DNA from: Spirochaetia bacterium
GTDB lineage: Bacteria > Spirochaetota > Spirochaetia > Sphaerochaetales > Sphaerochaetaceae
Direction: 5' to 3'
Assembly: GCA_022482625.1 (NCBI GenBank)
Contig: JAKVOU010000001.1
Coordinates: 1,226,784-1,290,783, forward strand
Length of the DNA: 64,000 nt
Shown in pieces: positions 19,046-28,715 of this stretch (position 1 is its first letter; each line of letters opens with the position of its first letter). The notes beneath the pieces were generated by a model. That model worked only from the letters and a program-made list of their open reading frames with translations, was not told the DNA's origin and ran no database searches. The position numbers were made by a program, and so were the translations under genes.

Positions 19046-20137
19046 TCAGACAGAATCTCCAGGAATTAGCTGGGACGAAAGTCTAATTTGCCGTGGTAGC
19101 ATATGGGGGTCTCGGATATTACGCATCAAAAGCTGCGCAGCTTCTTGTCCTACTTCATAGTCAGGTTGCACAATCTGACAAAAAAGTCGAAGCCGCGTCA
19201 ATGGGACAGAAAGTTTATCATGAAGTGCAATTGCACAGTTGTCAGGAAGTATTGAAATACTATCCCTGACTATTACATCGAGTGCCGAAAGCAACCGATT
19301 GTTCAATGCAACTATTGCATCATAATCCGGCATGGAATTCAATGCTTCAGAAAGCTTATGAATTTCTTCAGGATCAAGTAACTGCGGCGTCAGGAGATTA
19401 TCATTGAGTCTGACAATCCATTTGTCAGATACGGTAATCCCATGCTCATGCATGGCAGCCAAATATCCCTTTTCCCGCTCATCAAGACTTGAGCAAAACA
19501 ATCCGGTAAGCAATATAATCCTCTTATAACCATGTTCAAGCAAAAACCCCGTCAGTTCATAAGCACTTTCAAAATGGCCAGAAGTAACTGCATTGGCCTG
19601 CATACCTGGTACAGTACGATCCATTAGGACAAAAGGGACATGTTTTTCCTGAAGCAAAGAAATAATTTCCTGATTCTGCCTTACATAATCACCTTCACTG
19701 CTTATTACAGGCGCATAAATGACACCGCTCACATTTGTTTCCAGCAGGGAGAGGAAATAAGCTTTGGTTTTCTTGAAATCACGGTCTCCGTTACAGATAA
19801 TGGTATGCATACCTTCTTTCCAAAGGAAATCCTCAATACCACGAAGCAAAGTAGAACCGAATCTATCCGTTACATCGTCAATGGCAACTCCGACAAGATT
19901 TGTTTCATTCTGTTTTTCTTCAAGACAATGTACAAACGTTCCCCTTTTGTGGGGAATCCTTTCAAGTGTCTTGTCTGCTACCAAAAGCTGCATAGCTTTC
20001 TTTATTGTTATCCTGCTTACCTGATATTGATCCGCAAGTTCCCTTTCGGATGGAATTTGCTCGCCTGGGTTCCATTTCTTTGCATGAATATCCCTACGTA
20101 ATATATCCAATACTTTTTGGTATTTGTAATCTTCCAT
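19046..20137 (-). CDS. transcriptional repressor, GntR DNA-binding head with LacI/ribose-binding-type sensor (AraR-like)
   Basis: About 363 residues. Residues 1-65 form a GntR-family winged helix (KYQKVLDILRRDI, PSERELADQYQVSRITIKKA, GTFV). The rest is a periplasmic-binding-protein-like effector domain (NLVGVAIDDV, GVIYAPVISSEG, VPFVLMDRTV, GYKRIILLTG), so an imported sugar is the likely inducer. I favour ATG 20137 (MEDYKYQ). An in-frame ATG at 20173 lies within the palindrome GGATATATCC that I read as its own operator. It is upstream of, and in the same direction as, the importer operon and very likely controls both itself and the operon. Confidence 0.85.
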   Translation of the reverse strand: MEDYKYQKVLDILRRDIHAKKWNPGEQIPSERELADQYQVSRITIKKAMQLLVADKTLERIPHKRGTFVHCLEEKQNETNLVGVAIDDVTDRFGSTLLRGIEDFLWKEGMHTIICNGDRDFKKTKAYFLSLLETNVSGVIYAPVISSEGDYVRQNQEIISLLQEKHVPFVLMDRTVPGMQANAVTSGHFESAYELTGFLLEHGYKRIILLTGLFCSSLDEREKGYLAAMHEHGITVSDKWIVRLNDNLLTPQLLDPEEIHKLSEALNSMPDYDAIVALNNRLLSALDVIVRDSISILPDNCAIALHDKLSVPLTRLRLFCQIVQPDYEVGQEAAQLLMRNIRDPHMLPRQIRLSSQLIPGDSV

Positions 20138-20161
20138 GCTTTTAGTATACACCATAAGATA

Positions 20162-20208
20162 GGATATATCCATTTATTTCGTCTGAACTGTCAACATTAA
20201 GAAGAAAA
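20162..20208 (-). promoter_or_regulatory. repressor gene promoter region with overlapping operator
   Basis: On the minus strand a TTGACA lies 17 bases before the palindrome GGATATATCC (20171-20162), which thus covers the -10 position. Binding there should shut off the repressor gene. TATACT nearer the ATG is an alternative -10. This is the third copy of the palindrome in the locus. Confidence 0.5.
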
Positions 20209-20335
20209 TCTTTCATCTTTAAAATACTATAAGTCCCTTTGAATTCTGAAACAGATTTATCCTATAAATCATCAATCTTCCAGCCGACATAGTTACAGCA
20301 ACCAGCCCAAAATGTCCATAAGATCTGTCATTTAT

Positions 20336-20369
20336 CAAAAAAAGGGTCGCCTGTTTAACAGACAACCCT
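20336..20369 (-). terminator. Rho-independent terminator after tRNA-Ala
   Basis: On the minus strand an 11-bp stem (AGGGTTGTCTG with CAGGCGACCCT, two G-U pairs), a 5-base loop and seven T. It begins 10 bp after the tRNA 3' end. Confidence 0.8.
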
Positions 20370-20378
20370 CTCTTCCTG

Positions 20379-20452
20379 TGGAGCTGATCGGACTCGAACC
20401 GACCACCTCTTGAATGCCATTCAAGCGCTCTAGCCAGATGAGCTACAGCCCC
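20379..20452 (-). tRNA. tRNA-Ala, anticodon GGC
   Basis: The minus strand folds as a complete cloverleaf: acceptor GGGGCTG with CAGCTCC, D arm GCTC/GAGC, anticodon stem CTTGA/TCAAG with loop ATGGCAT (anticodon GGC, reads GCC and GCU), and T arm GTCGG-TTCGAGT-CCGAT. The discriminator is A and no CCA is encoded. The genomic island begins about 100 bp upstream of its 5' end, so the tRNA is a neighbour of the insertion and not its target. Confidence 0.95.
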
Positions 20453-20553
20453 ATATCAGCGCACTCGGCCGACTGGGATACAATAGTACATTTCTTGGCA
20501 AATTGTCAATGGAATCAACGAAAAAGTATCATGTATTCCATGCAGGCAAGCAC

Positions 20554-20570
20554 CTATTCCCCCATTCGAC
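20554..20570. other. candidate left attachment site (guaA 3'-end remnant)
   Basis: CTATTCCCCCATTCGAC resembles the guaA end TTATTCCCATTCAATCG apart from a 2-base insertion and few changes. The shared decamer CTGCAAACCG at 20581-20590 and 39218-39227 is an alternative core. Confidence 0.4.
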
Positions 20571-20619
20571 TGCTCGTTTTCTGCAAACCGTTCCAACCTA
20601 TTCATTTCGTGATTTTATG

Positions 20620-20637
20620 GCGTATCATATGATACGC
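20620..20637. repeat. 18-bp perfect palindrome near the island's left end
   Basis: GCGTATCATATGATACGC. The half-site GCGTATCA or GTATCAAAA recurs in other non-coding parts of the island (34532-34542, 38516-38527, 38538-38547 inverted), so it may be a binding site of an island protein such as the XRE repressor or excisionase. Confidence 0.45.
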
Positions 20638-20669
20638 TTTTCGTCATATTCATATCGTACAAAATCTGC

Positions 20670-20688
20670 TGTACTCATTTTGTACTCA
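20670..20688 (+). repeat. TGTACTCA tandem pair, left end
   Basis: TGTACTCATTTTGTACTCA. The copy at 39181-39199 differs at two bases and has the same orientation. The two lie about 100 and 60-80 bp inside the proposed ends, as expected for integrase arm-binding sites. Confidence 0.5.
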
Positions 20689-20694
20689 AAAGGA

Positions 20695-22866
20695 TTATAT
20701 ACTCATCATCTTATTATAATGATCTATATAGCCCTCAATTTCGAACACTTTTTTAAATGCGGAACGGAAACTACAATAGTCAAACTCCTTGATATCAAAA
20801 ATGTTTTGACCTTTAGAATGAGATTCTCTATTCATGTATCTGTTAAAGGCCATATAACTCGTTTTTTGTAATTCCGGTCTTTGGAATATTTGAGCAAAGT
20901 CCTGCTTTTCTACAAAATTGAAAAAATATTCCATTACATTTCTCATGCAATTCGCTATCAATGCTGGAGCCTGCTTTTCGTCTTTTATAATATGCCAATA
21001 TGCCTGATAATCATTTTGAATATCCTCATATTTCATGTTCTCAAAATAGCTACTCTCTGTGTTCTTACATATTCTAAAGAGTTTTTGAGTTTCCTTTCGC
21101 TCCTTATGATTTGTATTGGTCAGTTCATAAAAGAAATAAAGACTGTGAGTTAAAATAAAAAGTTGATCATATTTTTCAGTCCTTAAAAACTCATTATGAA
21201 TTAGCCTACCAATATTGAAAACATAAATATGTGACAAACTGGATATAGGATCATCAATCACTACAATCTTCTTATTTGAAGCCTTCTCAGCAATTGATTC
21301 TCCCTTGCACAATTCTATAAAATAAAGAAAACTAATTACCATTTTCTCGCCTTCGCTCAAGGTTTTAAAGACATTTTCATCTGAATCATCACGCTTTAGT
21401 TTATATAGTGCTTCCTCCTCAGAATACTTCTCTATAGTAAAATCTGTAATCCCAATATCTATCAAGCCATTCTTTATATTCTCTACTGCTTCATCGATAT
21501 TTACCGTTTTCTTTCGGTTTTCCTCTATCAGTAACGTATTAGTTTTAATCTCAGATGATTTTGTCTGTAAATCTTTTTGGGCATTTTTTACTGATTGCTC
21601 ATAAGTCTTTTCATTTGCTGTATATAACTCAATTACAGCATTATACTCTTTACGCATAAGCTGCCAAAATCTATCCCTGATTTTTCCCTTAGACCCTTTT
21701 ATATCAGTTATTCTTTGATTATAGAGAGCAATTTCACCGTTAGCGTTTTCAATAATACTGTTTATAGATGCTATTATTTCTTTAATCGGCTGCAGCGAAA
21801 CCTGAATGCTAGGGGTCTTTGACTTCTCCCTCAGAGTGTTTAGATTTTGCTCTGATACAGATATAAGATTCTCACTAAGTTTTTCTATATCTGTTTTCTT
21901 TTTTTCGAGAAAAGCATCTTCTTTAATAACATTCAAAAAATCCGTTGATTTTTTTATTTCTTCATCATATCTTAAAATCATCTGCTCAATCTGAGATTTG
22001 TCACGATTATAACTCTCATCAAAATAAGCACTGATTTGATCAAGGAAATTCTGTGTAATAGTTTTCTGCTGACAGAAAGGACATACTCCTTTTTCTCCAT
22101 CTATATGAACATATTTAATTCCTGAATTAACCCAATCTGAATTTCCCAACTCTTCAATTAACGTGGCTACAGAACTGTTCTTATTTCCAACTATGACTTT
22201 AGAAAGCAATTCAGATTGTTCAATATCTTCAACATTAATCAAGACTTTTGATAAGAGTTGTCTGCTCTGAGCTTCACCTTGAAGTTGCTGCGCTTCTATC
22301 TTTAAATCATCTACGGAATAATCAATCTCTCCTTCCGGCTTTTCTAAGGAAATAAGATGTTTAAAAAGGGTATCTTTATTACCTTTTAGTCCATCTAAGC
22401 AAAACTCTAAGACCCTATCACCGCCAGTGTATTCCGTCTTAATTTTCCATATTTGTTTCTTGTATTCTTCAATCTCGCTTAAATGTTTTTGCTCATCTTC
22501 TGTCTTTTTCTCTTCAATTTTCTTCTTTTGCTCAGTCAGCTTTTTTACTTCAGAACTTGCAGTATCAATTACTTTTTGAGCTTTAGCATTTCCCTTTGAT
22601 AAGGTGAATATACCATGTATTCCCTCCGGTTCATAAAAGGTATCCTGAACAAATTTTTGATTATAAACTAATATCGCATCGTTGTCTTCGAGTCCCTCTA
22701 TCCTACATTGTGAAAACCTCGGTGCAGTCTGATCATAAAGAAATTCTGAGAAAGTACTCTTTCCCGTTCCATTTAACCCATATAACAAGTTTACTTTTTT
22801 GTCAGTATCAAGCACTGCCTCTTTTCTATAACTTGCCACCCCTTTTAAAACAATTTTTGAAATCAT
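20695..22866 (-). CDS. rloC: RloC/PrrC-type anticodon nuclease with ABC ATPase head and zinc-hook coiled coil
   Basis: About 723 residues. The N-terminus is an ABC-type head with Walker A GLNGTGKST (about residue 30). A long coiled coil (about 95-450) follows with a CPFC zinc-hook motif near residue 262. The head then returns with signature LSEGEKMVISF and Walker B KIVVIDDPISSL. The C-terminal region has RNVME and, about 40 residues on, a His in RESHS. This fits the R-x3-E...H catalytic triad known for PrrC and RloC, nucleases that cut tRNA anticodon loops. RloC proteins differ from PrrC by the zinc hook and are often linked to type I restriction genes, as here. ATG 22866 has GGGGGAGA upstream and starts 19 bp after the hsdR stop. 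A more general AAA_13 ATPase role is the alternative. Confidence 0.75.
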   Translation of the reverse strand: MISKIVLKGVASYRKEAVLDTDKKVNLLYGLNGTGKSTFSEFLYDQTAPRFSQCRIEGLEDNDAILVYNQKFVQDTFYEPEGIHGIFTLSKGNAKAQKVIDTASSEVKKLTEQKKKIEEKKTEDEQKHLSEIEEYKKQIWKIKTEYTGGDRVLEFCLDGLKGNKDTLFKHLISLEKPEGEIDYSVDDLKIEAQQLQGEAQSRQLLSKVLINVEDIEQSELLSKVIVGNKNSSVATLIEELGNSDWVNSGIKYVHIDGEKGVCPFCQQKTITQNFLDQISAYFDESYNRDKSQIEQMILRYDEEIKKSTDFLNVIKEDAFLEKKKTDIEKLSENLISVSEQNLNTLREKSKTPSIQVSLQPIKEIIASINSIIENANGEIALYNQRITDIKGSKGKIRDRFWQLMRKEYNAVIELYTANEKTYEQSVKNAQKDLQTKSSEIKTNTLLIEENRKKTVNIDEAVENIKNGLIDIGITDFTIEKYSEEEALYKLKRDDSDENVFKTLSEGEKMVISFLYFIELCKGESIAEKASNKKIVVIDDPISSLSHIYVFNIGRLIHNEFLRTEKYDQLFILTHSLYFFYELTNTNHKERKETQKLFRICKNTESSYFENMKYEDIQNDYQAYWHIIKDEKQAPALIANCMRNVMEYFFNFVEKQDFAQIFQRPELQKTSYMAFNRYMNRESHSKGQNIFDIKEFDYCSFRSAFKKVFEIEGYIDHYNKMMSI

Positions 22867-24314
22867 TCTAGTCTCCCCCAATTGTTTACGCTGCTATCGC
22901 GTTATCATTTATGCGTTCTATTACCTTTCTAATTCCCATCCAGATATTAAGATCTGTAAATATCTCAACCACACTTCCCTGATCCGTAAACGGAGATTCT
23001 TGAAGCACAGACAGATCTTTCATCATGCCGTTATGAACGATATACTCAACAATCTGGTTAACAAAGTATATCTGTCGGCTATCAAGGTTGTTATTCTCCA
23101 AGTACTTTGAAAATGCTGCCTTCGCTGCATTCATATCAAGTCCAATGATTTCACGGACAAGTTCCCCCAAAGGCTTAGAACCATATTCCTGCTCATATTC
23201 TTCTTTGGTGCCAAGTTCAGACCAAAGAACCTTTTCCAGTGCCTCTATATCACTATGAGACAATGGAATATTGGACTTAAGCTTCTTGATTGCCTCATTG
23301 TCCTGATGTTCACGGATATAGTATTCCGCTTTTGCCTTATAATTCTTCAGATCATCATTTTCAAGCTCTGATTCATTCCAAGTAACATCAAGGATATCAT
23401 CCTCAAAGTTCGTATCGTAACGAAGCTTGGTATGAGGAATATACTTCATGAGATTACGGAGTTTTTCTCTGATTTCCTCGAACTCGTTAATACCGCAGTT
23501 GTCGATATAATCTGTATGAAGGATCTTATCGATAAGTTCCGCTTGCACCTTTATTTCCGGGATATTGGCCACTCTTGCGATACTACTAACTCGTTTAAAT
23601 AAATCGCTACGGGCTTTACCGTATTTCTTACCCACAAGATAAGCAAGTTCAATACCATACATAAGCGCATCAAAACGCACGGCACTTGCTTCGTCATCAT
23701 TTGGAAGGATCAGCAGAGCAAGCTCTTCTCGGACAATCAATGTATCTTCATATGTCAGTGATTGATAATTTGCCTCTTGGGAATACAAGTCAACATATTT
23801 CAAGTGCTGCCTTACCGCAAAGTTTTCACGAGGAAGCTCCTGCACTTTACCAGTCATCGTTTCTACCAATGCGTTACGATAAGCTATAAGCCTATCCACC
23901 TGGTCAAAGTCCTGCAACTTATATGCAATCTCAAACTGGAGATTAAAGATAGCTCCTTGAAGCGCGATCATATTTGCAGTAGGTTTTCCCTTGCTCATAC
24001 GGAAGAACTCAAAGTTACCGCAGAAATCAAAGATGTAAAACTTGCTCTTGTCTTCTCCGTCGATGAGTCCCGGGCAAAGTCTGGTACCACGTCCGATCAT
24101 CTGCCAGAACTTGGCATAACTCATTACCTTCTTAAAGAAAACAAGGTTCAATACTTCCGGTACATCGATACCGGTATCCATCATATCTACAGATATTGCT
24201 ATCTGAGGTAGCTTATTAGGCTCAGAGAACTCATCTATCAAAGTCTGAGCATAGTTAATTCTATTGTCGATCACCTGCGCAAATCCGTTCAAATGCGGGT
24301 AATCCTTATTAAAG

Positions 24315-25935
24315 GAGGTTTTTGCAAAACTCACGAATGCCTGAATAAATATTCACGGATGATGCATATCCATGCAGAAGCCATGCCTGACAGCTGCAGG
24401 GGATGGAAACCGGCCGCATCACGTAGCCTTCATGGCCTGCCGCAGGCCTGCGCGCACACGCAGGACGGACGCCCTCCCGGGTGCCTGCACTCTGCCATCA
24501 TTTCCATTCCTTCCTGCTATGCGCTCTTCTTCCTTGCCGCCTGCTGCCGTGCTTCCAGCACCTTGCCCATCCGCTTGACGGTCAGCAGCAGCACCGCAAG
24601 CCGCAGGTCGAAACGTGCCCTCGGCCCCCGGCCGTACAGCGCCTTCGGCAGGAAACACTCCTTCAGCTCGCTGTTGGTACGCTCCACCGTGGTCCGTGCC
24701 CGGTACCTGGCGCGTCCCGCAGGGTCCATCTCCTCCTTGGCCCCGTTGCGGTCGGCCTTGAAGTCGATGAGCGGCACCCTGCCCATGGCAAGCACCCTGT
24801 CCCTGATCGCCCCGCTGCTGTAGCCACCGTCCATGAGGGCATACAGCCAGGTGCACCGCCCTGCGGCGATGCGCAGCAGGGGGATCGCCGGCTGCGTGTC
24901 ATGCACGCACGCCCCCGTCACCGCACTGGCCACCGGGATGCCGCTGTCGTCCACTGCCAGGTGTACCTTGTAGCCCACGCGCCACTGCATGTGCCCCCTG
25001 CTGTTCCGCTTCCCCGTGACCGTGCACCGCTGTTCCAGCGTGGCCAGGTAGGCATGGGGGTCCCCGCTGTCGCGCAGCTGCACCAGGCGTGCCTCCTGCC
25101 CCTTCCTTTCCTGCACCGCCTTCTCCTCTGCGCTGCCGGCCTTCGGGCGGCCCCTCCGGCCCTTCTGCCGCTTCGCCCTCACCGCAGGCTTCTCCCGTGC
25201 ATCCACGGGCGTGCTGTCAAGGCTCAGGTGGCACACCGTCCTGCCTGCATAGAACTGCCTGCACAGCCGGTCATGGATCCCCCGGAAGTCCATCTCCTCC
25301 AGCAGCCGTGACGTCCGCCTGCTCACCGACGACGGGCTGGGTACCCGCCCCAGCTGTGTCACCGTCCTCAGGTTCGGGCTCGACTGCAGCAGGGCAACCG
25401 CAGCCGTGACGGTGTCCAGGCGGAAGAAGAGCAGCACCGCACGCACCGCCAGTATGTCCATCAGGCTGTAGCCCCTGCGCCCGGTACGCCCTCCCGCAGG
25501 CCGTGAAAGCCGCGTGGGGACCAGGGCAACCAGTGCCTGCCAGTAGCGCAGGAACTCCACCTCCTTCGGGGTGGGCTCAAGGAAGAAGCAGCCGCACAGG
25601 TCCTGCCGGTCGAAGAGGAGGGGTTGCAGTGAAAGGCGGTTCGGTGTACTATCCATGGTAAAGGCTCCTTTTATTCTTTTTTACAATCAAAGTATATCAA
25701 AAGCGAGCCTTTTTTCATACCCTAAAAAGAATTGTTTTTCAAGAAAAAGATGACGGTACACCTGTCCTTTGCCGTACGGGGCGGGGCTGTCCTCCCGGCA
25801 CCATGGCATGCCGGTGCAGCCTTCCCCTCAGTTTCTCCCCTTTCTTTCCCTTCCGGGCACAGGCCGGGAATCCTGCTGAGAAAACTGCATATTTATGCAC
25901 ACTGACCCATCAGTTTCGAGTTTTGCAAAAACCTC
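24315..25935 (-). mobile_element. insertion sequence with IS4/IS5/IS1182-like DDE transposase
   Basis: The ends are exact 18-bp inverted repeats, GAGGTTTTTGCAAAACTC at 24315-24332 and its complement at 25918-25935. The 4-bp direct duplication AAAG flanks it at 24311-24314 and 25936-25939. It is 1,621 bp with one transposase gene. The coding part is far richer in G and C than everything around it, so it came from a different genome background than either the island or the host. The repeat perfection and intact hsdR flanks indicate a recent insertion. Confidence 0.95.
24517..25656 (-). CDS. DDE transposase of the insertion sequence
   Basis: A 379-residue transposase. The N-terminal part (about 60-130) resembles the DUF772 DNA-binding domain (YSLMDILAVRAVLLFFRLD). 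The DDE triad is visible as LSLDSTPVDAR, YALMDGGYSSGAIRD and TTVERTNSELK, with the Y-(2)-R-(3)-E-like arrangement of the IS4/IS5 superfamily. AAAGGAG lies 9 bases before the ATG, and a TATACT-type -10 is seen further upstream inside the element. The gene appears intact, so the element could still move. Confidence 0.9.
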   Translation of the reverse strand: MDSTPNRLSLQPLLFDRQDLCGCFFLEPTPKEVEFLRYWQALVALVPTRLSRPAGGRTGRRGYSLMDILAVRAVLLFFRLDTVTAAVALLQSSPNLRTVTQLGRVPSPSSVSRRTSRLLEEMDFRGIHDRLCRQFYAGRTVCHLSLDSTPVDAREKPAVRAKRQKGRRGRPKAGSAEEKAVQERKGQEARLVQLRDSGDPHAYLATLEQRCTVTGKRNSRGHMQWRVGYKVHLAVDDSGIPVASAVTGACVHDTQPAIPLLRIAAGRCTWLYALMDGGYSSGAIRDRVLAMGRVPLIDFKADRNGAKEEMDPAGRARYRARTTVERTNSELKECFLPKALYGRGPRARFDLRLAVLLLTVKRMGKVLEARQQAARKKSA

Positions 25936-27867
25936 AAAGATCTCAATAATCTTTTCCGCATGATCATGATTCTTAGCAAAGATAATTGTCTTTCCAAGTT
26001 TCTGACCGTAGTCTACCTTGATACCTTCGGTCATAACAGTATGAAGTACCTGACAAATTGTATCTTCATTGAAAATCCACGAATTGAGTGCTGATGAGCT
26101 GATGGCCTCCGGAACATCTCCGTCTTCCATTTCAAAAGTGCTTTCATATATTGCTTTATCCTCATCGGAAAGATCCGCATATACAATTCCCTGCTCAATG
26201 AACTTTAGCTTTGTTTCTACAGACAGGAAATCTACAAGGTATCCGTTGGTTACAGCCTGTCCCAGCTCATATCCATAAGTAGGAACACCGGGTTCTAATT
26301 CAAATATCTCATACGTGTTCTTATCGATATCATCCTTAGGCGTAGCCGTAAGACCTACAAGCGGTGCATCGAAGTAGGAAAAGATATCTCTATATTTGTT
26401 ATAAATGGATCTATGGGCCTCATCACATATTACGAGATCGAAATGTCCGCTGGTAAAAAGCTTCTGCTCCTCAACCTTTACAGAATCAATGCAGTTCATC
26501 ATTGTCTGATAGGTAGAGAAAACGCAGTGTGCTGTATAGTTATCTTTCTCCTCACAAAGGTTTGTCACTGAAAGTGACGAGTAATTATTTACAAACGCTC
26601 TCTTTGCCTGAGTTACAAGTGATGTTCTGTCAGCAAGGAAAAGGATATTTTGAATCCATCCAGCATCAAGGAGCACATGACATAACTCAATTACAGTTCT
26701 TGTCTTACCAGAACCTGTTGCCATGACAAGTAGCGCTTTACGTCGGTTCTTTTTATCAAAGCTGTCACATACAGCTTTAATTGCGGCTTCCTGGTAGTAA
26801 CGACCGGCAATCTTCTTATCTACGTTTATATGATCAAGGGACGTCCGCATCCTTCTGAGATTGAACATCTTCTCAAGGTCAGCCTTAGAATATATGCAGG
26901 CAACCTTCCTCTCCGGATACTGTCCATCTATTATTCTTGTTTCAAAACCATTGGTTAGGAAAATACAAGGTCTTCTCTTGTACTTTTTTTCCAAAATATC
27001 CGCATAAAGCTTTGCCTGCTGGCGTCCCTTTGATACATCGACACAAGTTCTTTTTGCCTCTATAACTGCAAGTGGTTTATGTGTATTGTCATAAAGAACA
27101 TAATCTACATAGCCAACTTCAGATTTGTTAGGCATACCCGGGAGTTCCACTTCATTGATCCAGTCGGAACCTTCTTTCCATCCGGCATCCATGAGCATAG
27201 CATCAATATAAATCTTTCGTGTTTTATACTCAGAAAGATCCAGTGGTTTCGTAACATAAGTCTCTGCCTGCTCTTCACGCCGAGATGTCAGTTCTTTCTT
27301 TAATGCAAAATTCTCTGCAATTAGTTTTTCTATATCAACGTCAGGGAAATCCTTTTTTACCTGTTCGTTTTCGTCCTTGACCAGCAGAGACTTGTCAAAG
27401 GTATGCTCCTCATATTTATCAGCATAGCAGTAACATACGAAATCAAAGAAGATCTGAAGGTTCTCAAGACAAAGAATCACCTGATCCTCCGTAATCTTCT
27501 TGCCGGAATGAGCAGCATTGTTTCCCATCTTACGAATAAAGTCCATGCGCTTCATAAGATTTTCGTCGATGATATCCCTGAATTCCTCCGTGCTCATTAG
27601 ACTTATCAGATTATCCTGATAAGGCATGGTAAGTGATGCATCAACGGAATACATCCACTTTATTGCAAACTCCATCGCCCTACGGCAGTTGATGATGCAG
27701 GAGGTAGCATCTATATATAAAATTTTCTCAGCCGCAATCGCAATATCAGAAAATGTGTTAAATTTCGGCTCATTTTTCAAATAATCGAAATTGGTCATAA
27801 TACTACCTCCTTGCCATCGTATAATTCAAACGTTTCGCTCTATTTCGAACAAAACTTATGGCATATC

Positions 27868-28393
27868 CTATTTAAATAATTCAGACTCTTCATTATATAA
27901 ATCCAACAACCAAGGTTGCGAAACATACGTCAGTATCATTTCGTTATTCCAGCCCAATGTAAATGCTTGTTCTGGCATGTGTAGAAACAGGTTATTTACT
28001 AAGTAAATCGTATCTCCAGAATTCTTATCCAAAGTGATTGTCTTATCTTTACTTCTCAAAACCTGTAAAATAATAGCTTTTTGTCTTGGGCTGAGTGTCT
28101 GAAGTTTTTTCTTTAAATTCGCCCTGATTCGCTTATTTCTTCTTCTATCTGTAATAATTGAAATCACCGAAAAAAAACAATCATCGTTGAAATTAGAGCC
28201 ACGCTCAATAAAAACACTATGCCAATGACCCGATTCCACAAAACAGGTAATTCACCGAGACTCATTTCCTTTAAAAGATTATCCAGAAGAAAAAGCAGTA
28301 AACCTGTCAGAATTGCTACAGCAACTAAAGCAGGCGTTATTTTTTGAAATTATCAAATGTTTTCTCCGCTATGCTATCAACTGATACACTCAT
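27868..28393 (-). pseudogene. SieB-like superinfection exclusion protein, two frameshifts
   Basis: Starting at ATG 28393 (MSVSVDSIAEKTFDNFKK), the frame breaks at a 6-base A run (28345-28340). It continues one frame over with two membrane segments (ITPALVAVAILTGLLLFLL and VIGIVFLLSVALISTMIVFF), breaks again at an 8-base T run (28177-28170), and ends with a conserved soluble tail (LSPRQKAIILQVL, SGDTIYLVNNLFLHMPEQAF). Adding one base to each run gives a clean 175-residue frame, the usual length of the SieB family, which blocks superinfecting phage at the membrane. It lies between hsdS and hsdR. Decay, phase variation and sequencing error are all possible. Confidence 0.7.
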
Positions 28394-28707
28394 CTATCGC
28401 TTACCTTTCTTTATTCCTTGTGAAATCTGCTGTCTTACTTCTGGCATTTTCATTGCTTCTGTCAACAACGACGGACTAAGCTTCGCTTCAAAATCTTTCC
28501 CTTGAAGCTCTAACTGGTGTGCATGCTCCAGATTCAATTTTTCAAGTTCCATTTGGGGCTTTCGTTCCAATGCATCCAAATCAACTTCGTGCTGCTTTAA
28601 AATAACATTTATATCATTCTTTGCCTGTTTCCGGGCTATAGCATAACTGATATTCCAGATATCAATGCACATAACACAGAAACCATGTAGGGTAAATATT
28701 CTTGCAT
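28394..28707 (-). pseudogene. small membrane-anchored coiled-coil protein, one frameshift
   Basis: From ATG 28707 the frame reads MQEYLPYMVSVLCALISGIS, a probable membrane anchor, and then stops. The next frame continues as ARKQAKNDINVILKQHEVD, a charged coiled coil ending in MKMPEVRQQISQGIKKGKR. One extra A in TATCAGTTAT would join them as a 104-residue protein (GISSYAIARKQ). I recognise the pattern as a small protein that accompanies SieB-like genes, but no function is known to me. It follows hsdS and abuts the SieB-like gene, so it belongs to the defence operon. Confidence 0.55.
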
Positions 28708-28715
28708 AGCCTCTC

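Larger units (their letters stand above)
22886..27798 (-). pseudogene. hsdR: type I restriction enzyme R subunit, split by an insertion sequence
   Basis: The 5' part (27798-25936) holds an N-terminal helical region, the nuclease motif with VDYVLYD...AVIEAKR, Walker A MATGSGKT, CDEAHRS and LTATPKDD. The 3' part (24310-22886) holds DTGIDVPEVLN, MIGRGTRLCPGL and the C-terminal domain. Between them sits a 1,621-bp IS. If the element and one copy of the AAAG duplication are removed, the frame joins as EIFNKDYPHL and encodes 1,095 residues, a normal HsdR length. As it stands the cell makes only a motor fragment lacking helicase motifs V-VI, so restriction should be off while HsdM and HsdS remain. 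The annotated end of the 5' piece inside the IS is at 25828. Confidence 0.93.

Noticed and set aside
20379-20452. tRNA-Ala as the integration target of the island
   Set aside because: The island is at the 5' side of the tRNA and no copy of the tRNA 3' end was seen at 39 kb; the guaA end fits better.
24419-25409. Long open frames on both strands in the GC-rich region
   Set aside because: They are shadows of the transposase gene, caused by high GC content and few stop codons.
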